This document shows, one piece after another, positions 37,022-46,478 of a DNA stretch of 64,000 nt (positions are counted from its first letter, which is position 1; the number at the start of each line of letters is the position of its first letter). A program made the position numbers and the translations under genes. Below the pieces are notes generated by a model. It was not told the DNA's origin and made no database searches. It worked only from the letters and a program-made list of their open reading frames with translations. This stretch comes from Woeseiaceae bacterium (lineage in GTDB: Bacteria > Pseudomonadota > Gammaproteobacteria > Steroidobacterales > Woeseiaceae): NCBI GenBank assembly GCA_021773115.1, contig JAJFKS010000028.1, positions 62,001 through 126,000 of the forward strand, given 5' to 3'.

Positions 37022-40000
37022 ATGAATACAAAAAATCAACCATGGCGTTCCTTTATCGCCTGGCCGCTTTTGTCTGTGTGCGCGCTTACTATGACGCCTG
37101 CACTGGCTCAAGACGACGAGACTGTAGAGGAAATTACTGTAACCGGATCTCGTATTGCGAGAGACGAGTACTCGTCTGCTGCGCCATTGCAGACATTTGA
37201 TATCCAGTCGGCAAGGCAGATCGGTGTCACATCGATATCCGAACTTCTTCAGCGATCAACGATTGCGAACGGCCAGCAGCTCAACGGTGAACTCAACACC
37301 AACGCTGGCAACTCCAACGCCAGCGAGGCGCCTGCGATCGGCGGCGTTGGTTCGGCGAACATCTCGTTGCGTGGCCTCGGTCCGGAACGCACGCTGGTGC
37401 TGATCAACGGCCGACGGCTTGGTTCATCGGGCGTACGCGGAGCGCCCGCGCAACCCGATATCAATCTTCTGCCACTGAATCTGGTAGAGAGAGTCGAGAT
37501 AATCACCGAAGGCGCGTCTTCGGTGTACGGTGCCGATGCCGTTGCAGGCGTCGTTAACGTCATTCTCCGCGACAAGTTCGAAGGGCTCGAGGTTTCACTG
37601 AACGGTGAAATGCCGAGTGACGATGGCGGCGAGATCACGCAATTCTCGTTTATCGCCGGTACCTCAACTGACCGCGCCAATTTCGTCGTCTCGGGCGAGT
37701 ACTTTGACCGTCGGCGCGTGACGGCAGGAAGCCGTTACGATTGTCCACGCGACACCGAGGTGGACCAGGCCGGTAACGTCACAAGCCAGTGCTTTAACGG
37801 CTTTTTCGACAATGCGGTCTTCGATACCGGGGGATCGGGATTCAATGGCAGTCCGTGGGTATGGTTTACGCCTGGTTCTTCCGACACCGGCATTCCCAAT
37901 TTCAGCAGCTCGCCTGGCGCGGCCCCGCTCCCGGCACCACCGGGCGCCTCAGAGCGTGCCGATGACCGGAACAGGGTTTTCTTCCTGCCTGAATACAGCG
38001 ACTGGGATGAACGTCTCAGATCTGATCTCGTGGCGCCGATCGAGCGATTCTCGGTTGTAGGTCTCGGTTCATATGACATTAGCGATAACAGCGAATTCTA
38101 CTTCGAAAACTCGTACATGAATCGTCAACTGGTCAACAATGCCACCAGCGAGCAGGTATTCGCGACGGCTCGCGGTCAGATTCCGCAGGAAGACGCCAAT
38201 GGCAACATTATCGTCGACGCAACTGGCGCGCCTGTGCTGGTCGACAATCCGCTAAACCCGTTTGCTGGTGATGCGATTCCGATCATCACCGTGGATGACG
38301 TTGCGCAGCGTAAAACCGTGGAATTGCAGCATTTCCGTTTTGTCGGCGGTTTGCGTGGTGACATCGTGGCGAATGACTGGTTCCGGGATCACAATTTTGA
38401 CTATGACATCTCCGTCGCCTATGACCGCGGGACCGGATTCGAATCCCGGCCGATTCTGAATGAGTTAAACCTGATTCTGTCTCTTGACACTCTGCGCCTG
38501 AATGCAGCTGGCGATCCGATATGCGGAATTAATTCTGCAGACGCGTTTGGCTTTATTAATCCTAATCCTTGCGTCCCGGTCAACCTGTTCGCTCCCTCGC
38601 TCTACGAGACGGGGGCCGCTGGCGACGGCAGATTTTCGTCGGATGCGGAGCGAACGTTCCTCACGGGCACGCGGACCAATCGTACCGTCGTAGAACAGAC
38701 GCTGTATTCCGGGTATGTCACAGGTAATCTCGCTGAGCTGCCTGCCGGCCCGCTCGGATTCGCGTTTGGTCTTGAACACCGCATCGACGAAATAGATTCG
38801 GCGGCAGACTTCCTGGGAGCGAATGGCAATGTCGCGGCAGAAAATCCGCTGCAGGAGGGCGAGACAAGAGGAAAGCGAACTTCATTTGATGCTTATACCG
38901 AAGTCAATGTGCCGATAACCGAAATGTTCGGTGTTGAAGGAGCTGTCCGTTTTACTGACGAATCAAACTTTGGCAGTGAATCCACGTACCGACTTCGTGC
39001 GTCCTTCCGACCGAATGATATGTTCGCTGCGAGCGTGTCATTCGGCACATCATTCCGGGCACCAAACCTGCGTGAACAGTTCCTGGCGGACCAGTTCGAC
39101 GGGGTTGGAGGTGATTCGGATCCGTGTGCGATACCGGATGCAGCGAATGTCGGTGGCGTTTACGACGCATCATTGGATACCCGCAGTCAGACAGTCCTGG
39201 ATAATTGTGTTGCTCAGGGCGCTGATCCGACTGTCCTCGGACTCGTCGCGTCGACCACTATACCGGTGACGATCGGCGGTAATCCGTCGGAGCTCATTGC
39301 GGAAACATCTGAATCGTTGACCGCAACGCTGCAGTTCAAGCCACAAATTAGCGACAACTTCGACCTCGATATTGCAATCAGCTACTTCGATATCGAGATC
39401 GAGGACACGGTACGCTCGATTGCGGCAACGACGATAATGACGCGCTGCTTCGAGGACGCACCAGGACTGGCCAGTCCATTCTGTTCGCGTCTTCAGCGGG
39501 GCGGGACTGCTACTGATCCGCAGTTTAACTTCATCACTTCAGTTGATGCCTCGTTCGTCAATATCGGACTGGAAACTTCACAAGGAATAGACCTCAATAC
39601 CCGTCTTGGCTTTGAGATCGGAGGCTGGGATACGACCTGGTCGAACGCAATAACCTTCCAGACCGAAAGAGACGAGCAGATCTTTTCCACCGATCCTGTC
39701 GATGATCTTGTTGATGACTTCGGCGTGCCTGATATCCGCGGGAACTCGGTTGTTTCCGTGGCGCGGAACAACTGGGAATTCGTCTGGGCGCTTCGGTATA
39801 TTTCAGACACGCATGCAAGTACGGTTGCATCAATTGATGCTGAATGCGATTCGTTCGATGATTCGACAGAGATCGCCGGCACTACGCCGACGGCACCGGT
39901 CTGCACCGCAGCTGAAGGTTGGTTCAACGATATCGCGGCAACCTATTCCGCCGACAGGTGGTCGGTATCCGCCGGTATCAATAACCTGGCCGACGAGGAG

Positions 40001-40111
40001 CCACCGATTGTAGACATGTCAGCAGGCTCAAATCGCTTGGGTCGTGTCACGTCATCGGGCTACGACCAATTCGGTCGCACGTTCTTCGTGACCGCTACGA
40101 TGGGCTTCTAA
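37022..40111 (+). CDS. TonB-dependent outer membrane receptor
   Basis: A 1029-residue receptor. The signal peptide is residues 1 to about 29 (ALAQ|DD). A TonB-box-like EEITVTGSRI is followed by a plug domain (about 45-190, with SISELLQRS, LRGLGPERTLVLINGRR and EGASSVYGADAVAGVVNV). The C-terminal 22-strand barrel ends FGRTFFVTATMGF with terminal Phe. It should import a ligand too large for porins, using energy from TonB. The ligand is unknown; the neighbouring secreted M28 peptidase suggests peptides. A Shine-Dalgarno AGGGGGAAA precedes the start. Confidence 0.93.
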   Translation: MNTKNQPWRSFIAWPLLSVCALTMTPALAQDDETVEEITVTGSRIARDEYSSAAPLQTFDIQSARQIGVTSISELLQRSTIANGQQLNGELNTNAGNSNASEAPAIGGVGSANISLRGLGPERTLVLINGRRLGSSGVRGAPAQPDINLLPLNLVERVEIITEGASSVYGADAVAGVVNVILRDKFEGLEVSLNGEMPSDDGGEITQFSFIAGTSTDRANFVVSGEYFDRRRVTAGSRYDCPRDTEVDQAGNVTSQCFNGFFDNAVFDTGGSGFNGSPWVWFTPGSSDTGIPNFSSSPGAAPLPAPPGASERADDRNRVFFLPEYSDWDERLRSDLVAPIERFSVVGLGSYDISDNSEFYFENSYMNRQLVNNATSEQVFATARGQIPQEDANGNIIVDATGAPVLVDNPLNPFAGDAIPIITVDDVAQRKTVELQHFRFVGGLRGDIVANDWFRDHNFDYDISVAYDRGTGFESRPILNELNLILSLDTLRLNAAGDPICGINSADAFGFINPNPCVPVNLFAPSLYETGAAGDGRFSSDAERTFLTGTRTNRTVVEQTLYSGYVTGNLAELPAGPLGFAFGLEHRIDEIDSAADFLGANGNVAAENPLQEGETRGKRTSFDAYTEVNVPITEMFGVEGAVRFTDESNFGSESTYRLRASFRPNDMFAASVSFGTSFRAPNLREQFLADQFDGVGGDSDPCAIPDAANVGGVYDASLDTRSQTVLDNCVAQGADPTVLGLVASTTIPVTIGGNPSELIAETSESLTATLQFKPQISDNFDLDIAISYFDIEIEDTVRSIAATTIMTRCFEDAPGLASPFCSRLQRGGTATDPQFNFITSVDASFVNIGLETSQGIDLNTRLGFEIGGWDTTWSNAITFQTERDEQIFSTDPVDDLVDDFGVPDIRGNSVVSVARNNWEFVWALRYISDTHASTVASIDAECDSFDDSTEIAGTTPTAPVCTAAEGWFNDIAATYSADRWSVSAGINNLADEEPPIVDMSAGSNRLGRVTSSGYDQFGRTFFVTATMGF

Positions 40112-40168
40112 ATGAGATCGTAAAATGCCAGCCTGAGCAAATTTTCGGGGGCATTTACGTGTAAAATC

Positions 40169-40207
40169 AACGGCCGGGGCGGTAGAAATACTGTTCCGGC
40201 CGTTTTT
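40169..40207 (+). terminator. Rho-independent terminator after the TonB-dependent receptor gene
   Basis: AACGGCCGG and CCGGCCGTT form a 9-bp GC-rich stem, followed by a T-tract ending at 40207. It lies 58 bp after the receptor stop codon and could also serve the convergent gene on the minus strand. Confidence 0.85.
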
Positions 40208-40219
40208 ATGCGGAGGCCG

Positions 40220-40801
40220 CTACTTGTCTCTCCGGACCCTGACCGACACGCTGCTTGAGTCGGGTTTCAAGAAGAAGCTGCCTAATGACCCAGGGCGTAT
40301 TTCGGCCGCAAATGGAGCGTCCTCATATCGCGCCGTACGCTGATCTGTTTGTTGCCAAACGTGACCGTCTTTGGTTTCAAAAATCAGTTTGTTACGAAGG
40401 CTCCTTCGGACAGATGTAACGATCACGCGCATCGCTGTTGTCTCTTCGACAGGTCGCTTTTCCTTAAGACCGAAATTTTCATTGACCTGAGGGGCTATAT
40501 CGCTGGCTCTGGGTTCAGTCTCGGCGGAGGGCGACACAATGTCGTTGTCGACATTGGCAACAGCCGAAGCTTCTTCAGCAGGCGGCTGCTGTACCTGGGG
40601 CTCTGGCGTCGGAGCTGAAATTCCCGGCGATGACCGCCGTAGTGCGTTCTCAAGACACAATATTCTATCGCCGACGGTCGCGATTCTGGCGCACATAGCT
40701 ATAACATCTTCATTGTCAGCCTGCGCCGTCGAGCTGAACATTGGAACGAGAAGCGCCACGTAGATCGTCTTCGAGCAGGTCGATACAAGTCGGCTTTTCA
40801 T
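40220..40801 (-). CDS. Exported hypothetical protein with SH3-like C-terminus
   Basis: A 193-residue protein of unknown function. A signal peptide (ending STAQA|DN) is followed by a short cysteine-containing helix (MCARIATVGDRILCLENAL), a proline/glutamate-rich linker (about 70-120) and a C-terminal beta domain (KDGHVWQQTDQRTARY ... GSLGSFFLKPD). That last pattern recurs in uncharacterised gammaproteobacterial exported proteins. The start at 40801 follows AGGGGGA; an upstream ATG at 40819 has no ribosome site. Confidence 0.7.
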   Translation of the reverse strand: MKSRLVSTCSKTIYVALLVPMFSSTAQADNEDVIAMCARIATVGDRILCLENALRRSSPGISAPTPEPQVQQPPAEEASAVANVDNDIVSPSAETEPRASDIAPQVNENFGLKEKRPVEETTAMRVIVTSVRRSLRNKLIFETKDGHVWQQTDQRTARYEDAPFAAEIRPGSLGSFFLKPDSSSVSVRVRRDK

Positions 40802-41006
40802 ACAGTCCCCCTTTGCCAAAACAATAGCATTTAATGGGCTGGTCTGAAATGCACTCTGTCACCGATCCTCGCAGACAACTCCCTGGCAAGATGCGACAAT
40901 TCTACGCGCGATTCGAACGCAAAAATTCAGCTTGCCAAACGGTACGGAAAGCCTATATTCGCGACCATAGCGAGACGAGATTCGCTGCTGCCTGGGAGTG
41001 CAGGAA

Positions 41007-41915
41007 ATGGGCTACTTGAAACTGGTCGTGGTTGCGTTAGTTGTGCTGTTGCTGACGAGTTGTTCGTCGCTATGGAATATTGGCGATGAAACCCGCAGCG
41101 GCGTCTCGAGCAGCCTGGTGGATTATCTTTATCCGTCGGGTGAAGTGCCGCCAAACCTGCAAGAGTCGATTCCATTCCTTGAATTGCCCTTACGCGTCGG
41201 CATCGCCTTCGTGCCCAGCCAAAACGCTCGTAGTGCCATCTCCGAAGCGACCAAAACCGAGTTGCTGGAAAAGGTCAAAGCCGAATTCGTCAATCGCGCA
41301 TTCATCGAACACATCGAAGTTATTCCCGACACTTATCTGCGATCAAGCAAGGGCATCAACGGCATGCAGCAAGTCGCACGCTTGTACGGCGTCGATGTTA
41401 TGGCGTTGGTCTCTTACGATCAGGTTGCCGTCAGTGAGGACAATCCGACGTCGTTTCTTTATTGGACGATTGTTGGCTCCTACGTGATCAAAGCGACCTC
41501 CAACGAAGTGCAGACCTTTGTCGATACCGCTGTTTTTGATGTCCAGACAGCGCGATTGCTGTTTCGGGCTCCAGGGCTGGATAAGATGTCGGACCGATCG
41601 ACGCTGATCGAAAGCGGTGAGGTCATTCGCAAGACTCGGGATGCAAGTTTCACAGCGGCGATGAGCTCCATGACCCAGAATCTGGCAGCGGAGCTCGATC
41701 AATTCCGCGAGCGTGTGAAACAGGATCCGAGTGTTGCCGACGTCAAATGGAAGTCAGGGTCCGGCGGCGGTGGTGCGTTTGGGTGGTTGTTGTGTCTCGG
41801 TTTGCTGGTAATTGCGACAACGCGAATTCCTTTTCGCGTTGTGCCAACGAACGCGCGGCCACCTTCCACAAGTGCCGGGCGCCATGGTTCGAACTCGGCG
41901 GAGTTTTCGAAATAG
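41007..41915 (+). CDS. Rhombotarget-type lipoprotein with GlyGly-CTERM-like segment
   Basis: A 302-residue lipoprotein. The lipobox is LLTSC (Cys19) and the globular part covers about 20-245. Next come SGSGGGGAFG, a hydrophobic helix WLLCLGLLVIA and a basic residue, the layout of a GlyGly-CTERM sorting signal processed by rhombosortase. I recall this as the rhombotarget lipoprotein family. Unusually, about 33 residues follow the hydrophobic segment, where the signal normally ends. No rhombosortase is in the window. The ATG at 41007 has GGGAG upstream; a GTG at 40998 is an alternative. Confidence 0.7.
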   Translation: MGYLKLVVVALVVLLLTSCSSLWNIGDETRSGVSSSLVDYLYPSGEVPPNLQESIPFLELPLRVGIAFVPSQNARSAISEATKTELLEKVKAEFVNRAFIEHIEVIPDTYLRSSKGINGMQQVARLYGVDVMALVSYDQVAVSEDNPTSFLYWTIVGSYVIKATSNEVQTFVDTAVFDVQTARLLFRAPGLDKMSDRSTLIESGEVIRKTRDASFTAAMSSMTQNLAAELDQFRERVKQDPSVADVKWKSGSGGGGAFGWLLCLGLLVIATTRIPFRVVPTNARPPSTSAGRHGSNSAEFSK

Positions 41916-41922
41916 AAAGCGG

Positions 41923-43104
41923 TCAGTTTTCAACAGCGCTTCGGAAGGACAATGCAAGGCAACCTTCGACCGGTTGTCGGAGGTTGCTGCCAAACAATTT
42001 GTACCGAATGTTCATTTGCTTGCCGTCCAGTTCCCGCCCAACGCAGATCCGCAGTGGCAATTCGAACACGTCAACCGGACCACCGACCGGAATCTCGCCC
42101 AGCGTACTCGAAACCTGAACTTCATTGCCCCTGACTGACACCGTCGGGTAATCGGTCAGATCCACAGTAGCTCCGTCGGCCTGTTGAGCGCCGCCCGGTC
42201 GTGCTGGTACACAGGTCGCAACATGCAGTGCATCATGGTTCGGCATCCGCAGGGTAAGCGATGCGTTCTGCAATGGCTCGTCCCCCGAATTGAAAACAAC
42301 CAATTGCAGTCTTTCTGCGTTTTCTTCAAACAAAAAGTATTGGTCATCCGATTCATAATTCTCGTTTACGTGTTCAATTTCCTCGTTCAGAGCGGTGGGG
42401 CTGCGATCTTCATACGGAGAGTCTGAGCCAAACAGGCGCATATGTATCATTCGCACCATCCTGGTTGTGGCGCCGGTGTTCCTGGATTTCTTCCGCGCGT
42501 CGACTAGCTCGCCAAGTTTGCTGCGCTCCACGGTCGACGGTAGGCGGCAGAGGTCAACGGTCGGCAAACAGAGTTTCTTATGAATGATGTCGCCCGCGAA
42601 GCCGATTTCGATCATGTCTTCCTGCACCGGGCTGCCCGACCTTTCATTGAACATGCGCAGGAGCATACGGCGCCCGATCTTGATTGAGGCGTCATCGACC
42701 CGAACGTAAGCGTCGCCACGCCGAAGCTGTTCTGAATAGTCGATGCGCATCATGTAGGGCTTGTCCTGGCAATCGCCAATCTCATAAATGCCAATGCGTT
42801 GGTGCTGCACCGAGAGCGGCCGGTATTTGATGTGAATCGGCGGCTCGATGAATTCCGCAACGAGCGCCTGGTAGGGCGGTTTGCCGGAGAAATCTTCACG
42901 GTCCACAGAAACGAATCGCTGTTGACCCGCCGCGTCCAGACCGACACCCGTGATGATGTAGCGATTGCCCTCGACCGGCGTGTTTGCCATGGAAAGAACG
43001 TCCTGCAAAAAGGAACGAATTCCATGACTCCCGTATGCCTTCTCACGCAACTGTACACCCGTCCCGGGCGTCGCCGTCTGAGCTATCTTGAACAAGCGCT
43101 TCAT
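41923..43104 (-). CDS. Putative Schlafen/AlbA_2-like domain protein
   Basis: A 393-residue cytoplasmic protein without signal or membrane segments. The N-terminal half (about 20-180) contains IRSFLQDVLSMANTPVEG followed by RYIITGVG, which resembles the AlbA_2 (Schlafen AAA_4-like) nucleic-acid-binding domain (usually LLKDVLALANTxGGYIIIGV). The C-terminal part (about 260-393) looks like a beta sandwich of unknown kind. The two genes around it are also poorly characterised. Family assignment is from motif similarity only; the role is unknown. Confidence 0.55.
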   Translation of the reverse strand: MKRLFKIAQTATPGTGVQLREKAYGSHGIRSFLQDVLSMANTPVEGNRYIITGVGLDAAGQQRFVSVDREDFSGKPPYQALVAEFIEPPIHIKYRPLSVQHQRIGIYEIGDCQDKPYMMRIDYSEQLRRGDAYVRVDDASIKIGRRMLLRMFNERSGSPVQEDMIEIGFAGDIIHKKLCLPTVDLCRLPSTVERSKLGELVDARKKSRNTGATTRMVRMIHMRLFGSDSPYEDRSPTALNEEIEHVNENYESDDQYFLFEENAERLQLVVFNSGDEPLQNASLTLRMPNHDALHVATCVPARPGGAQQADGATVDLTDYPTVSVRGNEVQVSSTLGEIPVGGPVDVFELPLRICVGRELDGKQMNIRYKLFGSNLRQPVEGCLALSFRSAVEN

Positions 43105-43329
43105 AATCTCTGGATTTTGACCGATTATGTTCTTTAAGATTGGGCGTAATCGTCACTTTTTACACCTGACGGGCCACGTCATATGCCGTACTTGTCGTGC
43201 AAGATCGAGTCCTGTGAACTGGCGCACTCTACTGAGGTCGGCGCGTTGTTAAGATTCCATCGTTATTGCGCATAATGCGCGAACTCGATTACGCGTTATA
43301 AACATCAATATGCCGAACGGAGGGCATGC

Positions 43330-43908
43330 ATGTCCAAAGTCAGCCAATGGCAAAAAATACTGGGCCGTACCGCCAAGCCGAAATCGCCGGTGCTGGTTGG
43401 GGGCAAGTCGGCTGAAATGACCGACACCCAAGCCTATCGATTCTCCGAACTGAAGACGAGCAATGGTCAGGTGTCGCAAGCTGCAAATGCCGATCCGTTC
43501 GGACAATCAAAATGTTCGCTTGAAGAAGCTGCCTTCCGTCTGATGATCAGTGAAGACGACGTTTTGCAACGAGCGGCGGCCGGTTCGATCAATCTCTATA
43601 CCAGCGCTACGGGTTTAGCGGGCCGCTGGCGTCGAGTTGATGAAAACGGCCAGGTGATAGAGTCTTCGTCGCGCATACTTCGCTCGGGCTATCTGGCATT
43701 GACGGTCCATTCGTGCAGGGAATTGACCCTAAGTAAGGGTGTCAATGTTCTGGTTTTCGAAATGCCAATCCATGCGGACACATCCCCCTTGAATTTCGAC
43801 GCCGAGACACTGCAAGAGTTGTCGGCCTGGGGTAGCGAGAAAAAATGCTTCTGTGTGCGTGAGCCGCACTGGGTGGACCACGACTCGATTGTACTGCTGC
43901 CGTCGTAG
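43330..43908 (+). CDS. Hypothetical protein with HTH-like segment
   Basis: A 192-residue soluble protein of unknown function. A central stretch (about 61-90, CSLEEAAFRLMISEDDVLQR) looks like a MerR/excisionase-type helix-turn-helix. A beta-rich C-terminal half follows. No catalytic motif is visible. The ATG at 43330 is preceded by CGGAGGG. It is divergent from the AlbA_2-like gene; the 225-bp gap between them shows no convincing promoter apart from a TATAAA at about 43295. Confidence 0.6.
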   Translation: MSKVSQWQKILGRTAKPKSPVLVGGKSAEMTDTQAYRFSELKTSNGQVSQAANADPFGQSKCSLEEAAFRLMISEDDVLQRAAAGSINLYTSATGLAGRWRRVDENGQVIESSSRILRSGYLALTVHSCRELTLSKGVNVLVFEMPIHADTSPLNFDAETLQELSAWGSEKKCFCVREPHWVDHDSIVLLPS

Positions 43909-44092
43909 CGAAGCAGTCCGGCTTACCAGGCACCGCTACATCGCCAGCGTACCTCGCGCAAAATACATGCTCGGCGAGTCGTCAGTTATGCGCTGCACTC
44001 GGCGAATCAGTGTCGCTTGATCCGCGTATTGATCTGAATTCCAGGCCGCCAAAATTGTCTTACTGTCGAATCTGGTCATAAATGGCTGCCGC

Positions 44093-45724
44093 ATGTCCCA
44101 TAAGAAACCCGGAATTGCTCGGCGGGAGTTTCTAGCCGGCATTGGCCAGGCCGTTGGCGGTTCCGCCATGTTGCGGGCGATGGCCGCGATGGGAGTCGGC
44201 ATGACCGCAGCCAGTTGCGGTTCTTCCTCGGCGGCATCAACCCAGGCCCCACAGCCGTCGCCACCGCCACCGACGGGCATGTTATCGCCGCGACCCCAGG
44301 ACTGGCCGCCGAACGTTGGCGTTGGGAAAACCGTTGCGATCCTCGGTGCCGGCATCGCGGGTATGGTGGCGGCGCTGGAAATGACACGGCTCGGCTATTC
44401 CTGCACGGTCCTCGAAGCACAAGCGTCAGCGGGCGGCAGAGTGCGAACAATTCGGTCAGGCGACGTTGTCACTGAAGTCGATTCCATCCAGACCTGCCAA
44501 TTCGACATCAGCGATTCCTTGTATTTTAACGTCGGACCGTCGCGTATCGCACAGCATCACGAACTGCTGCTCGGCTATTGTCGCGACTTTGCCGTCGCGC
44601 TTGAGACTTTTACCAATGACAATCGCGGCGCCTGGTTGCATTCGCCGAATGCATTTGGCGGTCAGCCGCAAGTCGCAAGGAGGGTGCACGCCGATACACG
44701 TGGCGGGATTGCAGCACTGTTGTCGACTGCAATCAATCAGAACGCACTGGATCAGGAGCTCACGGTGGCGGACAAAGCCAACATCCTGACGATGCTCCGA
44801 CAATACGGTGATCTCGATTTCAGCAACAACTATGTCGCAACGCCTCGAGCAGGCTTTCCCGGGCAGGAAAATATCGGCAGTCGCCAACGTGGCGAAATCT
44901 TGTCAGCACGACAACTGCAGCAGCTTGCGTCGGACATCTTCTGGGAGCTCAGGACGTCGTTTTCGCAAGGCTTTGATCAGCAACCGGCGATGCTACAGCC
45001 AGTGGGTGGCATGGACAGGATCGCCCGCGCGTTTGAAGCACGGGTCACCACTGACATTATTTACAAGGCCGTGGTAAGTGAAATCCGCAAGACCGCCAAC
45101 GGAACGCGGATCATCTACACAGACCCATTCGGATCCTTCAATACTCTGGATGCAGACTACGGCATCGTCACGATACCGGCACCGGTACTCGCGGGAATTC
45201 CCAACGACTTTTCGGACTCCCACCAGGCGGAGGTCGCCAGTTTTCAGTACTCGTCGGCGGTGCGCATTGGCTTTCAGGCGAGGCGTTTCTGGGAGCAGGA
45301 CCACAATATCTACGGTGGCATCACCTGGACCGATCAGGACATTACGCAAATCTGGTACCCGAACCACGGCTTTCAGGGCTCGAGCGGGATGATCCTTGGT
45401 GCCTACATTTTCGATGGTCCTGCAGGCGCTGGATTTACGGGTCTGTCGCCGCAACAACGTATCGACACAACCGTGCAGCAAGCATCGAATGTACATCCAC
45501 AATTTGCGACCGAAGCGCTGCACGGCATCGGCGTTGCCTGGAAAAAGATACCGTTTCAGCTTGGTGGCTGGGGAACATCGAATCCATCCACATTATTGAC
45601 CGCAGACGGAAATATCTTTTTCGCGGGCGAACACCTAAGCATCCTGCAGGGGTGGCAAGAGGGTGCGATCCTGTCCGCGTATTGGGCGATTGACGGGATT
45701 GTGGCGCGCGATCGCGCTATTTGA
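44093..45724 (+). CDS. Tat-exported flavin amine oxidase family protein
   Basis: A 543-residue FAD enzyme. The N-terminus has a twin-arginine signal (RREFLAG at about 10-16) ending in AASCGSS, so it may be a Tat lipoprotein, then a Pro/Ser linker. The FAD dinucleotide motif VAILGAGIAGMVAALEM and the GGRVRTIRSG motif follow; the C-terminal FAD block is IFFAGEHLSILQGWQEGAI. It probably oxidises an amine or amino acid in the periplasm; the substrate is unknown. Its 3' end overlaps the convergent PepSY gene by 8 bp. Confidence 0.85.
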   Translation: MSHKKPGIARREFLAGIGQAVGGSAMLRAMAAMGVGMTAASCGSSSAASTQAPQPSPPPPTGMLSPRPQDWPPNVGVGKTVAILGAGIAGMVAALEMTRLGYSCTVLEAQASAGGRVRTIRSGDVVTEVDSIQTCQFDISDSLYFNVGPSRIAQHHELLLGYCRDFAVALETFTNDNRGAWLHSPNAFGGQPQVARRVHADTRGGIAALLSTAINQNALDQELTVADKANILTMLRQYGDLDFSNNYVATPRAGFPGQENIGSRQRGEILSARQLQQLASDIFWELRTSFSQGFDQQPAMLQPVGGMDRIARAFEARVTTDIIYKAVVSEIRKTANGTRIIYTDPFGSFNTLDADYGIVTIPAPVLAGIPNDFSDSHQAEVASFQYSSAVRIGFQARRFWEQDHNIYGGITWTDQDITQIWYPNHGFQGSSGMILGAYIFDGPAGAGFTGLSPQQRIDTTVQQASNVHPQFATEALHGIGVAWKKIPFQLGGWGTSNPSTLLTADGNIFFAGEHLSILQGWQEGAILSAYWAIDGIVARDRAI

Positions 45725-46478
45725 CTCGGCGCGTCCAAAGTACGAGCCCGGTAATGCACATATACAGAAGGCATAGCGCTGTGATGTCAGCGAGATATCG
45801 CCCGACAGCCGGCAGGATGCGGCCGCTGTGGAAATCCAGCAGCACCCGCTCCCAACTAATGGCCTGGCCGAGTGCAGCCGCACCAATTGCTTGGGCCTGT
45901 TGCGCGCTTGGAGTCGCGGCTAGCGACCAGGCAACATCGTCGACCGGGTGACTCGCAGACGAAGACAAATGCATTTGCTGCGGATCAAATTCGGCAAGTC
46001 CGTCCGGAGTCTCGACAATAATTCGTTCACCGAAAGTTCCAAGTTTGCTCATCGGCGCCATGGTGTCCGGAGCGAAACGTTCAATTAATGCGGCGTCGCG
46101 ATTAGTGACGAAAAACTCGTTTTGGGTTGCAATGATAATACCGTCTTGGACCGCAACGGCACCGATCAGTCGATCGGCCTGTTTCGCAATTTCCTCACCG
46201 TTGGCATACAAGGTATTCGAGGAAGTCGCGAACAGCACCTCTGCCGCGATGAACGCCGAGTCCACCGGCGGCAGCTCCATGCCATACAGACCAATCAGCA
46301 ACTCAGGCGCAGCGCGACGCGACATTCCGAGCGTGTCGGCGTGATTCAGAATCAACCCGCTGAGAGAAATAAGCAGCACGAACAACAGCGAACTCACGCC
46401 GAGTACGCGATGTGTCTTGCGAACCCAGCGGCTACGGCGCGGCGCTGGCAGTTTGTTTTGCACGTCTTGTGTATTCAT
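45717..46478 (-). CDS. PepSY-associated membrane protein
   Basis: A 253-residue inner-membrane protein. The first helix (about 28-48, LFVLLISLSGLILNHADTLG) has the PepSY_TM pattern with its conserved His. A periplasmic domain containing a DFHSGRILPAVGRYL motif leads to a C-terminal helix (about 230-248). Such proteins pair with FMN-binding flavoproteins in extracytoplasmic electron transfer or ferric reduction. It overlaps the FMN-binding gene and is third in a Fur-box operon. The ATG at 46478 is preferred over 46493. Confidence 0.8.
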   Translation of the reverse strand: MNTQDVQNKLPAPRRSRWVRKTHRVLGVSSLLFVLLISLSGLILNHADTLGMSRRAAPELLIGLYGMELPPVDSAFIAAEVLFATSSNTLYANGEEIAKQADRLIGAVAVQDGIIIATQNEFFVTNRDAALIERFAPDTMAPMSKLGTFGERIIVETPDGLAEFDPQQMHLSSSASHPVDDVAWSLAATPSAQQAQAIGAAALGQAISWERVLLDFHSGRILPAVGRYLADITALCLLYMCITGLVLWTRRVK

